A DNA stretch of 38,426 nucleotides from TMED69 sp964642505 (GTDB taxonomy: Bacteria > Pseudomonadota > Gammaproteobacteria > Ga0077536). The DNA lies in the NCBI GenBank assembly GCA_964642505.1, contig CAZXQY010000014.1:1-38426 (forward strand), written 5' to 3'. A program made the position numbers and the translations under genes. Below are positions 24,119 through 33,609 of the stretch, one piece after another (the first letter of the stretch is position 1; every line of letters starts with the position of its first letter). The notes below the pieces were generated by a model. The model worked only from the letters and a program-made list of their open reading frames with translations. It was not told where the DNA came from and searched no databases.

Positions 24119-24649
24119 ATGGCTAGACGACCGTCTAAGGCAATGTTGTTGGATCCGGGCCACCTGATTTCTTTCGGATTCGGGGCCGGGCTATCGCCGT
24201 TTGCTCCTGGTACCATTGGTACGATAGTTGGGGTTTTTATTTTTCTATCGATAGTTTGTTCATCAATTTACTCTGTGCCCTTATACATTTTGCTATGCGG
24301 TATATTATTTTTCTCGGGCGTTTATTTAGCGGCTAGAACTTCTTGCTATTTAGAATCACATGATCATAAGGCTATCGTGTTAGATGAAATTGTAGGCTTT
24401 CTAATAGCGGCAGCTTGGATGCCTTTGTTTGGATTTTTGATTCGATCAGATGGGCTCCAGAAAGAAATATTTTTTATCTGTCTAACGTTTGTTTTGTTTC
24501 GATTTTTTGACATTGTTAAGCCGGGGCCTATCGGTTGGATTGATAGACGATGCGGTGGCGGATTTGGTGTTATGTTAGATGACGCTCTCGCAGGAGTTCT
24601 GACTTTTATGCTTGCCCCGATCATTGTGGTTTTTGTCGAATGGCTATGA
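24119..24649 (+). CDS. pgpA: Phosphatidylglycerophosphatase A
   Basis: Membrane phosphatase that converts phosphatidylglycerophosphate to phosphatidylglycerol. Recognised by FGFGAGLSPFAPGTIGT near the N-terminus, the acidic VLDEIVGFLIAA, and the C-terminal block FRFFDIVKPGPIGWIDR...GGGFGVMLDDALAG. The acidic residues in DEI and DDALAG are likely metal ligands. About four membrane helices; 176 aa is typical. In many gammaproteobacteria pgpA follows thiL, but here it follows the VKOR-thioredoxin gene by 11 bp and overlaps the transglycosylase gene. Confidence 0.93.
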   Translation: MARRPSKAMLLDPGHLISFGFGAGLSPFAPGTIGTIVGVFIFLSIVCSSIYSVPLYILLCGILFFSGVYLAARTSCYLESHDHKAIVLDEIVGFLIAAAWMPLFGFLIRSDGLQKEIFFICLTFVLFRFFDIVKPGPIGWIDRRCGGGFGVMLDDALAGVLTFMLAPIIVVFVEWL

Positions 24650-25416
24650 GAATTTGTCTCTCAATAATCTGCGGCTTTGCCCTCATTTTTTCGATCTCTA
24701 CTAAAGCTGAGCGAGATTGGAGAGTTTTTGAAAAAAAGATCGCAGATAAAATGAAAACTAAGAATCTTATATATAAGGAAAAGGAAGATAAAATAAGATT
24801 GCAATTGTCGGACCGTTTGAAAAAATTGGTTAGCAACGAGAACGACAAAAAAGCCATAGAAACTCGAATATATCGGTACATCGATAGAAGTGGTAAATCT
24901 TTATTCAGTGATCGGGTGAGGCATAGCGGTTACAAAGCTGTCAAATTACGCATGGCTCCGCGGCGAAAGGTCCCGGAGCTCAGAAGAGGAAGTTTTTTTG
25001 AGCAACGAAAACGCTATGGAAAAACGGTAAAAAGAATCGCTAAGATTTATAGAATACCACCCAACCTTTTGCATGCCATTGTTTCGGCGGAATCTGGTTA
25101 TGATGCAAATGCCGTCTCTAGTGCGGGAGCGGTGGGCTTGATGCAACTGATGCCGGCAACGGCTACTCGGTACGGGGTAATAAACCGAAAAGATCCGGTC
25201 GATAGCTTGAAGGGGGGAACTAGATACTTTCGCTATCTTTTAGATATGTTTAATAACGATTTGAGGTTGGCTTTAGCGGCTTATAACGCTGGAGAAAATG
25301 CGGTGATTAAATACGGAAGGAAAATCCCTCCTTACAAGGAGACCCGGCGATACGTGAAAAAAGTCTTAAAATACTATGAAGAATATTCCCGTAATAGTGG
25401 GCAGTTTCGAAAATGA
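24640..25416 (+). CDS. Lytic transglycosylase (SLT domain), exported
   Basis: Peptidoglycan-cleaving enzyme that forms 1,6-anhydromuropeptides in the periplasm. A signal peptide (about 1-23, ending TKA) leads to a charged linker. A DUF4124-like segment (IYRYIDRSGKSLFSDR, about 77-92) follows. The C-terminal SLT domain has catalytic Glu151 in VSAESGYDAN, then AVGLMQLMPATATRYG and ALAAYNAGENAV. Length is 258 aa. ATG 24640 overlaps pgpA by 10 bp; the in-frame ATG at 24646 makes a classic ATGA overlap and is equally plausible. Its stop is one base from the convergent ilvD stop. Confidence 0.9.
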   Translation: MAMRICLSIICGFALIFSISTKAERDWRVFEKKIADKMKTKNLIYKEKEDKIRLQLSDRLKKLVSNENDKKAIETRIYRYIDRSGKSLFSDRVRHSGYKAVKLRMAPRRKVPELRRGSFFEQRKRYGKTVKRIAKIYRIPPNLLHAIVSAESGYDANAVSSAGAVGLMQLMPATATRYGVINRKDPVDSLKGGTRYFRYLLDMFNNDLRLALAAYNAGENAVIKYGRKIPPYKETRRYVKKVLKYYEEYSRNSGQFRK

Positions 25417-25417
25417 T

Positions 25418-27106
25418 TTATTGGTCCGTTACACACCCCTGAGAGGCGTCGGTTACATTCTTAATGTATTTATAAAGAGTTCCTTTTGTGGTTGCGAGAG
25501 GGGGTGGTTTCCATTCTCTTAGGCGTGATTCGATTTCTTTATTTGTTAAATCTATCGAAAGTTCATTTTTTACGGCGTTTATAGTTACGACGTCGTTGTC
25601 TTTCGCAAGGGCGATGACGCCTCCCTCTTGGGCTTCCGGTACCACATGGCCTACTATGAATCCGTGAGAACCGCCTGAAAATCTGCCGTCAGTGATTAAG
25701 GCCACTTCTTCTCCAAGTCCCGCGCCCATAATCGCAGATGTCGGGGTAAGCATTTCCGGCATGCCTGGACCTCCCTTCGGCCCTTCATACCGAATGATAA
25801 TCACGTCTCCGCTTTTGATTACGTTTTTGCGCAATCCTTCTAGCATCGTTTCTTCTGAATCAAATACGCGTGCAGGTCCCCGAAATATAAGACCTTCTTT
25901 ACCCGTAATTTTAGCTACGGCACCGCCTGGGGCTAAATTTCCTTTGAGGATTTGTATATGTCCGCTATCTTTTATAGGGTTAGAAAGAGGTTTAATTATT
26001 GACTGTCCACGCTTTAATTCATTACATGTTTCGAGGTTTTCTCTCAAAGTGTTTCCAGTTACGGTTAGACATTCTCCGTTTATTAATCTTTCGTTGAGTA
26101 GGAACTTTAGGACGGCGGGAATCCCTCCGATGTTGTGAAGATCTTCCATTACAAATCGTCCACTTGGTTTCAGGTCGGCTATGAACGGAACCCTATCGCT
26201 AACATTTTGGAAATCCGCTAACTTAATTTCTAGATCTACAGATTTAGCCATTGCAATTAGATGGAGTACTGCATTCGTAGACCCTCCAAGCGCAGAGACG
26301 ATAACCATTGCGTTTTCAAATGCTTGCCGAGTCATTATGTCCTTCGGTTTTATGTCATTTTCTAACAAATTAAGAATAGCTTTTCCTGCATTTTTACACT
26401 CTTCTATTTTCTTCGGATCATCGGCAGGGATGGAAGAACTAAACGGGAGTGACATTCCCATTGCCTCGATTGCGGATGCCATAGTGTTAGCTGTGTACAT
26501 ACCGCCACAAGCTCCTGGTCCTGGGCAAGCATTCTTAACGATGTCCTGCCTTTCTTCTTCATCAATATTTCCGGCAATGTACGCCCCATAACTTTGGAAC
26601 GCTGAGACAATATCGAGAGGAGTATTATCCCGTGATCTGCCGGGCCGAATGGTTCCTCCATATATCATTATAGAAGGGCGATTTAATCGTCCCATCGCGA
26701 TAAGGCAACCGGGCATATTTTTATCACATCCCGGAATTGAAATATTTGCATCATACCATTGGCCACCCATAATCGTTTCAATTGAGTCTGCAATTAGATC
26801 TCGTGATTGGAGAGAATAACTCATTCCTTTTGTTCCCATGGAAATTCCATCACTCACCCCTACGGTATTAAATCTCATTCCGATCATCCCTGAACTTTCA
26901 ACTCCCTTTTTGGTTTCTTCCGCTAACTGTAGGAGATGCATATTGCATGGGTTTCCTTCGTACCATACGCTGCCTATGCCTACTTGAGCTTTGTTCATGT
27001 CCTGGTCTGTTAAGCCTACGGCGTAGAGCATTGCCTGAGATGCACCTTGGGATTTCGGACGTGTTATATTTTCACTTTGAGCGTTTAATTTTTTTTCAGA
27101 CGACAT
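25418..27106 (-). CDS. ilvD: Dihydroxy-acid dehydratase
   Basis: Dehydrates 2,3-dihydroxy-isovalerate and -methylvalerate in valine and isoleucine synthesis. The cluster ligands Cys54 (GNPCN), Cys127 (PGCDKNMPG) and Cys200 (GPGACGGMYTAN) fit the three-cysteine [2Fe-2S] pattern, and Lys129 is the likely carbamylated metal ligand. The catalytic serine region GRFSGGSHGFIVGHV is present near the C-terminus. At 562 aa it belongs to the shorter class rather than the 616-aa E. coli enzyme. It follows the MaoC-like gene on the same strand by 62 bp, away from other ilv genes. Confidence 0.96.
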   Translation of the reverse strand: MSSEKKLNAQSENITRPKSQGASQAMLYAVGLTDQDMNKAQVGIGSVWYEGNPCNMHLLQLAEETKKGVESSGMIGMRFNTVGVSDGISMGTKGMSYSLQSRDLIADSIETIMGGQWYDANISIPGCDKNMPGCLIAMGRLNRPSIMIYGGTIRPGRSRDNTPLDIVSAFQSYGAYIAGNIDEEERQDIVKNACPGPGACGGMYTANTMASAIEAMGMSLPFSSSIPADDPKKIEECKNAGKAILNLLENDIKPKDIMTRQAFENAMVIVSALGGSTNAVLHLIAMAKSVDLEIKLADFQNVSDRVPFIADLKPSGRFVMEDLHNIGGIPAVLKFLLNERLINGECLTVTGNTLRENLETCNELKRGQSIIKPLSNPIKDSGHIQILKGNLAPGGAVAKITGKEGLIFRGPARVFDSEETMLEGLRKNVIKSGDVIIIRYEGPKGGPGMPEMLTPTSAIMGAGLGEEVALITDGRFSGGSHGFIVGHVVPEAQEGGVIALAKDNDVVTINAVKNELSIDLTNKEIESRLREWKPPPLATTKGTLYKYIKNVTDASQGCVTDQ

Positions 27107-27168
27107 GGTTTTTCCTTGATCTTGTCTTCGAGACGAATTTCGTGCTGATTTCCGTCGCGACCTTTCAA

Positions 27169-27666
27169 TTAATAATTTGTCTTGTCTTCAATGCCGAATC
27201 CTCGCTTCGGTATCAGCATTGAGCGCTCGAAATTGCAGACGATCGTACCATCTGATGTCTTGCCGGAGGTACTGATGCTCACAATCCCAGCTGTAGGTCG
27301 AGATTTAGATTCTCTCTTGTCTAACACCGTGCTTTCTGCATAGAGTGTGTCTCCCACGAATACAGGTGCGGGTAGTTTAATTTCTTTCCATCCCAGGTTA
27401 GCGATTGCTTTTTGGCTCACATCACTAACGCTCATTCCGACTACTAACGATACCGTAAAAGCGCTGTTAACCAATAAATCTCCGAATTCAGATTGTTTTG
27501 CGTACTCGCGGTCAAAATGAAGAGGATGGGTGTTCATGGTCAAAAGAGTGAACCAGGTGTTGTCAGTTTCAGATATAGTACGTCCTGGTCGGTGTTCGTA
27601 GATGTCGCCGACCACAAATTCCTCGTAATATCTGCCAAACCTTTCTATCGTCCTTTTCGATTCCAT
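27169..27666 (-). CDS. MaoC-like (hot-dog fold) hydratase/dehydratase
   Basis: A 165-aa single hot-dog protein of the MaoC/R-specific hydratase superfamily, which hydrates enoyl-CoA-type substrates. Family landmarks are GRYYEEFVVGDIYEHRPGRT, then SETDNTWFTLLTMNTHPLHF and the later LPAPVFVGDTLYAES. At the usual active-site motif DxNPxH it reads NTHPLH, so the catalytic Asp position appears to be Asn; this variant seems typical of the mesaconyl-CoA hydratase-like subgroup. The substrate is unknown. The frame is open to TTG 27684, but ATG 27666 is preferred. It lies between clpA and ilvD on one strand. Confidence 0.85.
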   Translation of the reverse strand: MESKRTIERFGRYYEEFVVGDIYEHRPGRTISETDNTWFTLLTMNTHPLHFDREYAKQSEFGDLLVNSAFTVSLVVGMSVSDVSQKAIANLGWKEIKLPAPVFVGDTLYAESTVLDKRESKSRPTAGIVSISTSGKTSDGTIVCNFERSMLIPKRGFGIEDKTNY

Positions 27667-27750
27667 GACTACGCATCCGTTCAATTAGAATTGATTTTTT
27701 GAAACTAAGGAAATTACTCTAGTCAAAGTTATTTCGGGTCAGTCGATTTA

Positions 27751-30006
27751 TCAGACTGGGGCTCCTACTTTGACAACAAGCTCGCCTTTTTCGACAGTTA
27801 TCGATATGTGCCCCCCAGCCGATAAGTCCCCAAAAAGTAGCTCTTCTGCAAGAGGTCTTTTTATTTTCTCTTGGATTATTCTACTCATAGGTCGGGCTCC
27901 CATTTGAGGATCATAACCCTTCTCGGCTAACCATTTCTTGGCCTTCTTGTCCGCGGTCAGAGAGACCTTCTTCTCGTCCAGTTGCGATTCCAGTTCGACT
28001 AAGAATTTGTCCACGACGAACGAGATTGTTTTGGAGTCCAAGGAGGCGAACTGAATTATCCCGTCCAAGCGGTTCCTGAATTCTGGACTGAAAGTTTTTT
28101 TGACTTCTCCAGATGCGTCGGAGGTATGGTCTTGTAAGGTAAAGCCGATGGAGGCTCGATTCATTCGCTCGGCTCCGGCGTTAGTGGTCATGACAATGAT
28201 TACGTTTCGGAAATCTGTTTTTCTTCCATTAGCATCGGTTAAAGTGCCATGGTCCATTACCTGTAACAGTATATTAGTCACATCGGGATGCGCCTTCTCA
28301 ACCTCGTCGAGCAGTAATACTGAATGAGGGGCTTTGGTAATTGCCTCCGTTAAAAGTCCTCCTGTATCGTAACCAACATAGCCAGGGGGAGCTCCTATTA
28401 GTCTGGAGACAGTGTGTCTCTCCATGTATTCTGACATGTCGAATCTTACTAGTTCTACTCCTAGAAGTCGGGAAAGCTGTTTAGTAACTTCAGTTTTTCC
28501 AACGCCAGTAGGGCCAGCGAAAAGAAAAGAGCCAATCGGTTTATCCCGGTTAGCCAGGCCAGACCTGGCCATTTTTATGGAAGCCGCTAGGGTCTCTATG
28601 GCTGCATCCTGACCGAAGACAACCATTTTGAGATCTCTCTCCAAAGTCCTCAAGACATCTCTATCGGAGGTTGAAACGGTTTTGGGAGGGATTCTGGCTA
28701 TTTTAGATACTATTTCTTCTATCTCTCCAACGCCGATAGTTTTTCGTCGTCTGGAAGCCGGAAGCAGTCGCTGTCGAGCTCCAGCCTCGTCAATTACGTC
28801 GATCGCCTTATCTGGTAGATTTCGATCATTTATGTGCCTATTGGTTAATTCAACAGCAGAACGAATAGCCTGAGAGGTGTACCTGATGCTGTGATGGCTC
28901 TCGAATCGCTCCTTCAATCCTTGTAGGATTTTAATAGCTTCTTCTTCGCTAGGCTCTAGCACATCGATTTTTTGAAATCGTCTGGCTAAAGCGCGGTCTT
29001 TCTCAAAAATAGCCCGATACTCTTGGTGAGTAGTGGAGCCTATGCACTTCAGGTCTCCAGAGACTAGCGCAGGCTTTATTAAATTTGATGCGTCCATTAC
29101 CCCGCCCGAAGCCGAGCCGGCTCCAATAATGGTATGGATTTCGTCAATAAATAAGATACTATCTTCCTCATCTTTGAGTTCTTCCAGTACGCTTTTCATT
29201 CGGGCTTCAAAGTCTCCTCGGTATTTGGTGCCAGCAATTAAAGCGCCCAAGTCCAAAGAATATATCGTAGCACCAGCTAAAATTTCCGGTATGTCGCCTT
29301 CAAAAATTCTTTTTGCCAAACCTTCGGCAATAGCAGTCTTACCAACACCAGCTTCTCCTACGAAAAGAGGATTGTTTTTCCGACGCCTACATAGAATTTG
29401 GGCGGTTCTCTCAATCTCGTCCTGCCTGCCTACTAAAGGGTCTATATTTCCTGCAGCAGCCAAATCATTTAGACTTACGGCATATAGATCCAAAGCCGAT
29501 TTATTTTCTTTCTCAGGCAATTCTACGTCGTTGTCTCCGCCTCCAAAATCTTCTTCGATTGGTTGTTCTTCGTCAGATTTTGAAATACCGTGCGAGATGC
29601 AATTAACTACGTCTAGCCGAGCAATATTCTGCTGATTTAGAAGATAGACCGCATGGGATTCCCTCTCTCCAAAAATCGCCACCAACACATTCGCCCCGGT
29701 CACCTCTTTTTTCCCAGAAGATTGAACATGAAATACGGCCCTCTGGAGTACCCGTTGAAAACCGATAGTAGGCTGGGTGTCCCTTTCAACTTCTTCTGCA
29801 ATTATAGGGGCACTGTCATTTATGAAAGTGATTAGTTGCCTACGTAGGGCATTAACGTCTCCTCCACAAGCGGTCAGGACTTTGACGGCGCTTGGGTTGT
29901 CTAGCAAGGCTAACAGTAGATGTTCCACTGTCATAAATTCGTGTCGTTTCTCCCTAGCCTCTCTGAAAGCTAGATTGAGGGTGGCTTCAAGTTCTTTACT
30001 GAGCAC
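27751..30006 (-). CDS. clpA: ATP-dependent Clp protease ATP-binding subunit ClpA
   Basis: Double-ring AAA+ unfoldase that delivers N-degron and other substrates to ClpP. An N-terminal Clp_N repeat domain (about 1-140) begins MLSKELEATLNLAF. The first ATPase has Walker A GEAGVGKT at 217-224, the second GPTGVGKT at 498-505. The ClpP-docking tripeptide reads IGF (ASIGFTLQDH) where E. coli ClpA has IGL. Length is 751 aa (E. coli 758). The start is GTG at 30006, supported by a strong AAGGAAGGA ribosome site (30015-30023) 8 nt upstream and by the conserved N-terminus. clpS precedes it by 49 bp. Its partner ClpP is at 1.5 kb. Confidence 0.97.
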   Translation of the reverse strand: MLSKELEATLNLAFREAREKRHEFMTVEHLLLALLDNPSAVKVLTACGGDVNALRRQLITFINDSAPIIAEEVERDTQPTIGFQRVLQRAVFHVQSSGKKEVTGANVLVAIFGERESHAVYLLNQQNIARLDVVNCISHGISKSDEEQPIEEDFGGGDNDVELPEKENKSALDLYAVSLNDLAAAGNIDPLVGRQDEIERTAQILCRRRKNNPLFVGEAGVGKTAIAEGLAKRIFEGDIPEILAGATIYSLDLGALIAGTKYRGDFEARMKSVLEELKDEEDSILFIDEIHTIIGAGSASGGVMDASNLIKPALVSGDLKCIGSTTHQEYRAIFEKDRALARRFQKIDVLEPSEEEAIKILQGLKERFESHHSIRYTSQAIRSAVELTNRHINDRNLPDKAIDVIDEAGARQRLLPASRRRKTIGVGEIEEIVSKIARIPPKTVSTSDRDVLRTLERDLKMVVFGQDAAIETLAASIKMARSGLANRDKPIGSFLFAGPTGVGKTEVTKQLSRLLGVELVRFDMSEYMERHTVSRLIGAPPGYVGYDTGGLLTEAITKAPHSVLLLDEVEKAHPDVTNILLQVMDHGTLTDANGRKTDFRNVIIVMTTNAGAERMNRASIGFTLQDHTSDASGEVKKTFSPEFRNRLDGIIQFASLDSKTISFVVDKFLVELESQLDEKKVSLTADKKAKKWLAEKGYDPQMGARPMSRIIQEKIKRPLAEELLFGDLSAGGHISITVEKGELVVKVGAPV

Positions 30007-30055
30007 TTGTAGATTCCTTCCTTTGTCTGTGACACTTAAGTTTCAATGTATATTC

Positions 30056-30379
30056 TCACTCTTCGGTCTCAACTGTACATACCAGAGGGTGTTCGTTTTG
30101 CCGCGCATACTCAATAACTTGCGAAGCTTTAGTCTCGGCCAAATCGTATGGGAAAATCCCACATATCCCTTTCCCCTTGGTATGTACTTCCAACATTACC
30201 TTAGTAGCCATCTGTCGGTCCATTGAAAAAAAAGATTCTAGCACGTGCACCACAAATTCCATGGGGGTGTAGTCATCATTTAGCATGATAACACGATACA
30301 TTTTCGGCTTTTTCAGTTTTGGTGGAGCTTCTTTTACAGCAAGATCACCAGATTGATCGTCGTTATTTTCACTCGCCAT
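30056..30379 (-). CDS. clpS: ClpS, adaptor of ClpA for N-degron substrates
   Basis: Small adaptor that binds proteins with destabilising N-terminal residues and hands them to ClpA. The substrate pocket residues Asn34, Asp35 and His66 have the same numbering as E. coli ClpS, in VIMLNDDYTPMEFV and LEVHTKGKG. An acidic flexible N-terminal tail of about 25 residues precedes the fold. Length is 107 aa (E. coli 106). It forms the standard clpS-clpA pair. The cspD gene often upstream in other gammaproteobacteria is absent; the 284-bp gap beyond leads to divergent aceB. Confidence 0.96.
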   Translation of the reverse strand: MASENNDDQSGDLAVKEAPPKLKKPKMYRVIMLNDDYTPMEFVVHVLESFFSMDRQMATKVMLEVHTKGKGICGIFPYDLAETKASQVIEYARQNEHPLVCTVETEE

Positions 30380-30509
30380 GTGTATTTAGTTCCGTAGCTC
30401 TCTCGTTTTTAAATTGATGAATAAGAAACAACTATTAGTAGCTAGCTAGATTCGATGTATTTTGTGTCTAACGACTCTATAAAAGTTTTCGGAATTTATC
30501 TACTTGGTA

Positions 30510-30538
30510 TTGACAAATGATGCGGTGCAACTTAACTT
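30510..30538 (+). promoter_or_regulatory. Predicted sigma-70 promoter upstream of aceB
   Basis: A perfect -35 hexamer TTGACA (30510-30515) is followed, 17 bp later, by TAACTT (30533-30538), a weak -10. It would leave a 5' leader of about 120 nt before the aceB ATG. The rest of the 284-bp clpS-aceB gap (30380-30663) is AT-rich with no further feature I can support. Confidence 0.42.
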
Positions 30539-30663
30539 AAGAAAACTGGATTTTTGTATTGCTTTAGGGTTTCACCGAGAAAATATTCTGTGGAAATGAA
30601 GTGCATTTGGAGTGTGCTAATTTAAAAAAGTTGATTCCCGATTTTAGGTAAGGTGACGATCAG

Positions 30664-32265
30664 ATGACAAAGAGCGACAGTTTAAAAGGTAGAGGTCCGT
30701 TAAAAATAACGGGTTTAATAGACGGTTATGGCGATATTCTGAGTGTTGGGGCAATAGAGTTTTTGGACGAACTAAGCGTTAAGTTCGGTCATAGAATTGA
30801 CGAATTACTTGCGGATAGAAGGAATAGGCAAGAAGAGTACGACCGAGGCACGCTACCTGATTTTCTAGACGAGACTCGCAAAATCAGAAATTCGGAGTGG
30901 CGAGTGGCTGAGATTCCCGAACCCCTTACAGATCGACGAGTTGAGATTACAGGTCCTGTAGATAGGAAAATGATAATAAATGCTCTGAATTCGGGTGCTA
31001 AAGTGTATATGGCGGATTTTGAGGACTCCTCTAGCCCCACATGGGGGGCAATGATGGATGGACAGGTGAATCTTAGAGATGCCGTCGATGGGATCATAGA
31101 ATTTGAAAATGGGAAAGGAAAGAGATATCAGTTAGATAAGGAGACGGCGACTTTAATAGTGCGACCTAGAGGCCTCCATTTGAAAGATAAAAATTTCGCA
31201 CTGGATGGCAAACCTATACCCGCTGCCTTGGTTGACTTTGGTCTGTTTTTTTATCACAACGCGAGGAAGATGTACAAAGAGGGTAGCGGTCCTTTCTTTT
31301 ATATCCCTAAATTGGAAAACTATTTAGAAGCGAGGTTGTGGAACGATATTTTCATTTTTTCGCAAGAAAAGAAAGGAATCCCTTTAGGGACTGTCAAGGT
31401 CACTGTTCTTATTGAAACTGTCCCTGCTGTTTTCCAAATGAACGAAATCCTTTGGGAACTTAAAGAGCACGCGGCCGGTCTTAATTGTGGGCGGTGGGAC
31501 TATATCTTCAGCTTCATAAAGTGCTTCCGTAAACATTCAGACTATGTGTTACCAGATAGAAAAGATATTGGAATGGACGCCCATTTTTTGGATTCCTACT
31601 CTAAACTGTTGATTCAAACTTGCCACGAGCGTGGAGCACATGCGATGGGTGGCATGGCCGCACAGATTCCGATAAAGGATGATCCTTCGGCTAACAAAGT
31701 CGCGTTGGACAAGGTTCGTTTGGATAAAGAGCGGGAAGCAAGTAATGGTCATGACGGTACTTGGGTGGCTCACCCTGGTTTAATTCCGGTCGCAATGGAA
31801 GTTTTTGATAGGTTTCTGTCGGGGCCGAATCAAATAGATCGAAGGTTGGACGAAATTGAAATTGGGCAAGCCGATCTTCTCGATGTTCCGGAGGGTCGAA
31901 AAACTATTGAAGGATTCAGAACCAATATTTCAGCGGCACTCCGATACATTGAGGAATGGTTGCAGGGTGTAGGTTGTGTTCCTCTCAACCATTTGATGGA
32001 GGATGCGGCTACAGCGGAAATCTCTCGTGCCCAAGTATGGCAATGGGTACACCACTCCCAAAGCCTATCGGGCAGCGGAGAGAAAATAACTTTAGACTTG
32101 TTTAAGATTGAATTGGACGAGGAATTAGAAGTCATCGAAGAGGAACTCGGACCCGAAGTTTTCGGAGCTCGAAAATTTAAGGAGGCAGCCCAATTATTGG
32201 CGGGATTGGTTGAGGAGCCCTCGTTGTCGCCGTTTCTTACTTTAGAGGCGTACCACTTAATTTAA
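30664..32265 (+). CDS. aceB: Malate synthase A
   Basis: Condenses glyoxylate with acetyl-CoA to malate in the glyoxylate shunt. The malate synthase signature KEHAAGLNCGRWDYIFSFIK is at 267-286. Other family blocks are MADFEDSSSPTW, VRPRGLHL (Arg169, likely active site) and HLMEDAATAE, where Asp447 is the likely catalytic base. At 533 aa it is the A isoform, not the ~720-aa G isoform. An AAGGTGA ribosome site lies about 10 nt before the ATG. aceA follows after 20 bp, so the two form an operon as in enteric aceBAK; no aceK is present here. Confidence 0.97.
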   Translation: MTKSDSLKGRGPLKITGLIDGYGDILSVGAIEFLDELSVKFGHRIDELLADRRNRQEEYDRGTLPDFLDETRKIRNSEWRVAEIPEPLTDRRVEITGPVDRKMIINALNSGAKVYMADFEDSSSPTWGAMMDGQVNLRDAVDGIIEFENGKGKRYQLDKETATLIVRPRGLHLKDKNFALDGKPIPAALVDFGLFFYHNARKMYKEGSGPFFYIPKLENYLEARLWNDIFIFSQEKKGIPLGTVKVTVLIETVPAVFQMNEILWELKEHAAGLNCGRWDYIFSFIKCFRKHSDYVLPDRKDIGMDAHFLDSYSKLLIQTCHERGAHAMGGMAAQIPIKDDPSANKVALDKVRLDKEREASNGHDGTWVAHPGLIPVAMEVFDRFLSGPNQIDRRLDEIEIGQADLLDVPEGRKTIEGFRTNISAALRYIEEWLQGVGCVPLNHLMEDAATAEISRAQVWQWVHHSQSLSGSGEKITLDLFKIELDEELEVIEEELGPEVFGARKFKEAAQLLAGLVEEPSLSPFLTLEAYHLI

Positions 32266-32285
32266 CGTATCAGGAAGAGAGAATT

Positions 32286-33584
32286 ATGTCGGAGATAAAA
32301 AAACAAGCTGATGACCTTAAGAAAGATTGGGATGGTAGCGAGCGCTGGGCTAACGTGTACCGACCTTATTCTGCCGAAGAGGTTGTTAGACTGAGGGGTA
32401 GTCTGGTAGTGGAACACACACTTGCCAACAAGGGTGCTCAGAAGCTCTGGAATCTTTTGGATGCGGAGGATTATGTTCCGTGTCTAGGGGCGTTGACTGG
32501 GGGGCAAGCCCTCCAACAGGTTAAAGCAGGTGTTAAAGCCATTTATTTGTCTGGTTGGCAGGTAGCTGCTGACGCAAATACCTCGGAAACTATGTATCCA
32601 GATCAATCCCTGTATGCCGTTAATTCAGTGCCAGCAATAATATCTAGAATCAACAACGCCTTCACTAGAGCAGATCAAATTCAGTGGCAAAAAGGTGAAG
32701 GCCAAATAGATTTTTTTGCCCCTATAGTAGCGGACGCTGAAGCCGGATTTGGTGGGGTTTTAAATGCTTTTGAACTTATGAAAGCTATGGTTGCCGCCGG
32801 TGCTGCAGGTGTGCATTTTGAAGATCAACTTGCTTCAGTAAAGAAATGCGGACATATGGGTGGTAAAGTTCTTGTTCCGACGGTAGAGGCTATTCAGAAG
32901 TTGGTGGCGGCCCGACTAGCGGCTGATGTAGAGGGAGTACCTACTATTTTACTTGCAAGAACGGACGCAAACGCCGCGGCACTTGTTACGAGTGATGTCG
33001 ATGAGAGAGACCAGGAATTTATAACGGGAGAGAGAACTGCCGAGGGATTCTTTGTGTCAAAACCCGGGATTCAGCAGGCCATTTCTAGAGGACTCGCCTA
33101 CGCTCCATATGCAGATTTGGTTTGGTGTGAAACAGCGGTTCCGGATCTAGAAGAGGCAAAGGTTTTCGCTGAGGCCATCAAGAAAGAGTATCCGAACCAG
33201 CTCTTAGCTTATAATTGTTCTCCTTCTTTTAATTGGAAGCGAAACTTGGATGACGACACGATAGCGAAGTTCCAAAAAGAGTTAGGTACGATGGGGTATA
33301 AGTACCAATTTATTACTCTTGCCGGAATTCATAACATGTGGTTCAACATGTTTGAGTTGGCCACCCAATATGTCAATTCGGGAATGACTGCTTACGTGAA
33401 TTCTCTTCAGGAAAAAGAGTTCGCCGCCTTGGATAAGGGTTATACGTTCTCCAGTCATCAGCAGGAAGTAGGCGCGGGTTATTTTGACGCTGTTACTACG
33501 GTGATTCAGGGTGGAAGTTCGTCGGTTACCGCGTTGAGTGGTTCTACCGAAGAAGAGCAGTTTTCAATAAAATCAAACGGTTAA
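32286..33584 (+). CDS. aceA: Isocitrate lyase
   Basis: Splits isocitrate into glyoxylate and succinate, allowing growth on acetate or fatty acids. The catalytic signature KKCGHM is at 186-191, with Cys188 as the active-site acid. Metal and substrate motifs include SGWQVAADAN, VADAEAGFGG and YNCSPSFNW. Length of 432 aa matches E. coli AceA (434), the bacterial short type. A strong AGGAAGAG ribosome site (32272-32279) precedes the ATG. With aceB it forms a complete shunt. No isocitrate dehydrogenase kinase (aceK) lies downstream; BolA on the opposite strand follows. Confidence 0.98.
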   Translation: MSEIKKQADDLKKDWDGSERWANVYRPYSAEEVVRLRGSLVVEHTLANKGAQKLWNLLDAEDYVPCLGALTGGQALQQVKAGVKAIYLSGWQVAADANTSETMYPDQSLYAVNSVPAIISRINNAFTRADQIQWQKGEGQIDFFAPIVADAEAGFGGVLNAFELMKAMVAAGAAGVHFEDQLASVKKCGHMGGKVLVPTVEAIQKLVAARLAADVEGVPTILLARTDANAAALVTSDVDERDQEFITGERTAEGFFVSKPGIQQAISRGLAYAPYADLVWCETAVPDLEEAKVFAEAIKKEYPNQLLAYNCSPSFNWKRNLDDDTIAKFQKELGTMGYKYQFITLAGIHNMWFNMFELATQYVNSGMTAYVNSLQEKEFAALDKGYTFSSHQQEVGAGYFDAVTTVIQGGSSSVTALSGSTEEEQFSIKSNG

Positions 33585-33609
33585 AATTAGACGTCGGTAA
33601 GTTATCTAC

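Noticed and set aside
25692..26138. 148-aa open frame antisense to ilvD
   Set aside because: Shadow of IlvD, which is conserved over its full length in the other direction.
29033..29635. 200-aa open frame on the plus strand inside clpA
   Set aside because: Antisense shadow of ClpA. The translation is Ser/Pro/Ala-rich low-complexity sequence, as expected of a complementary frame.
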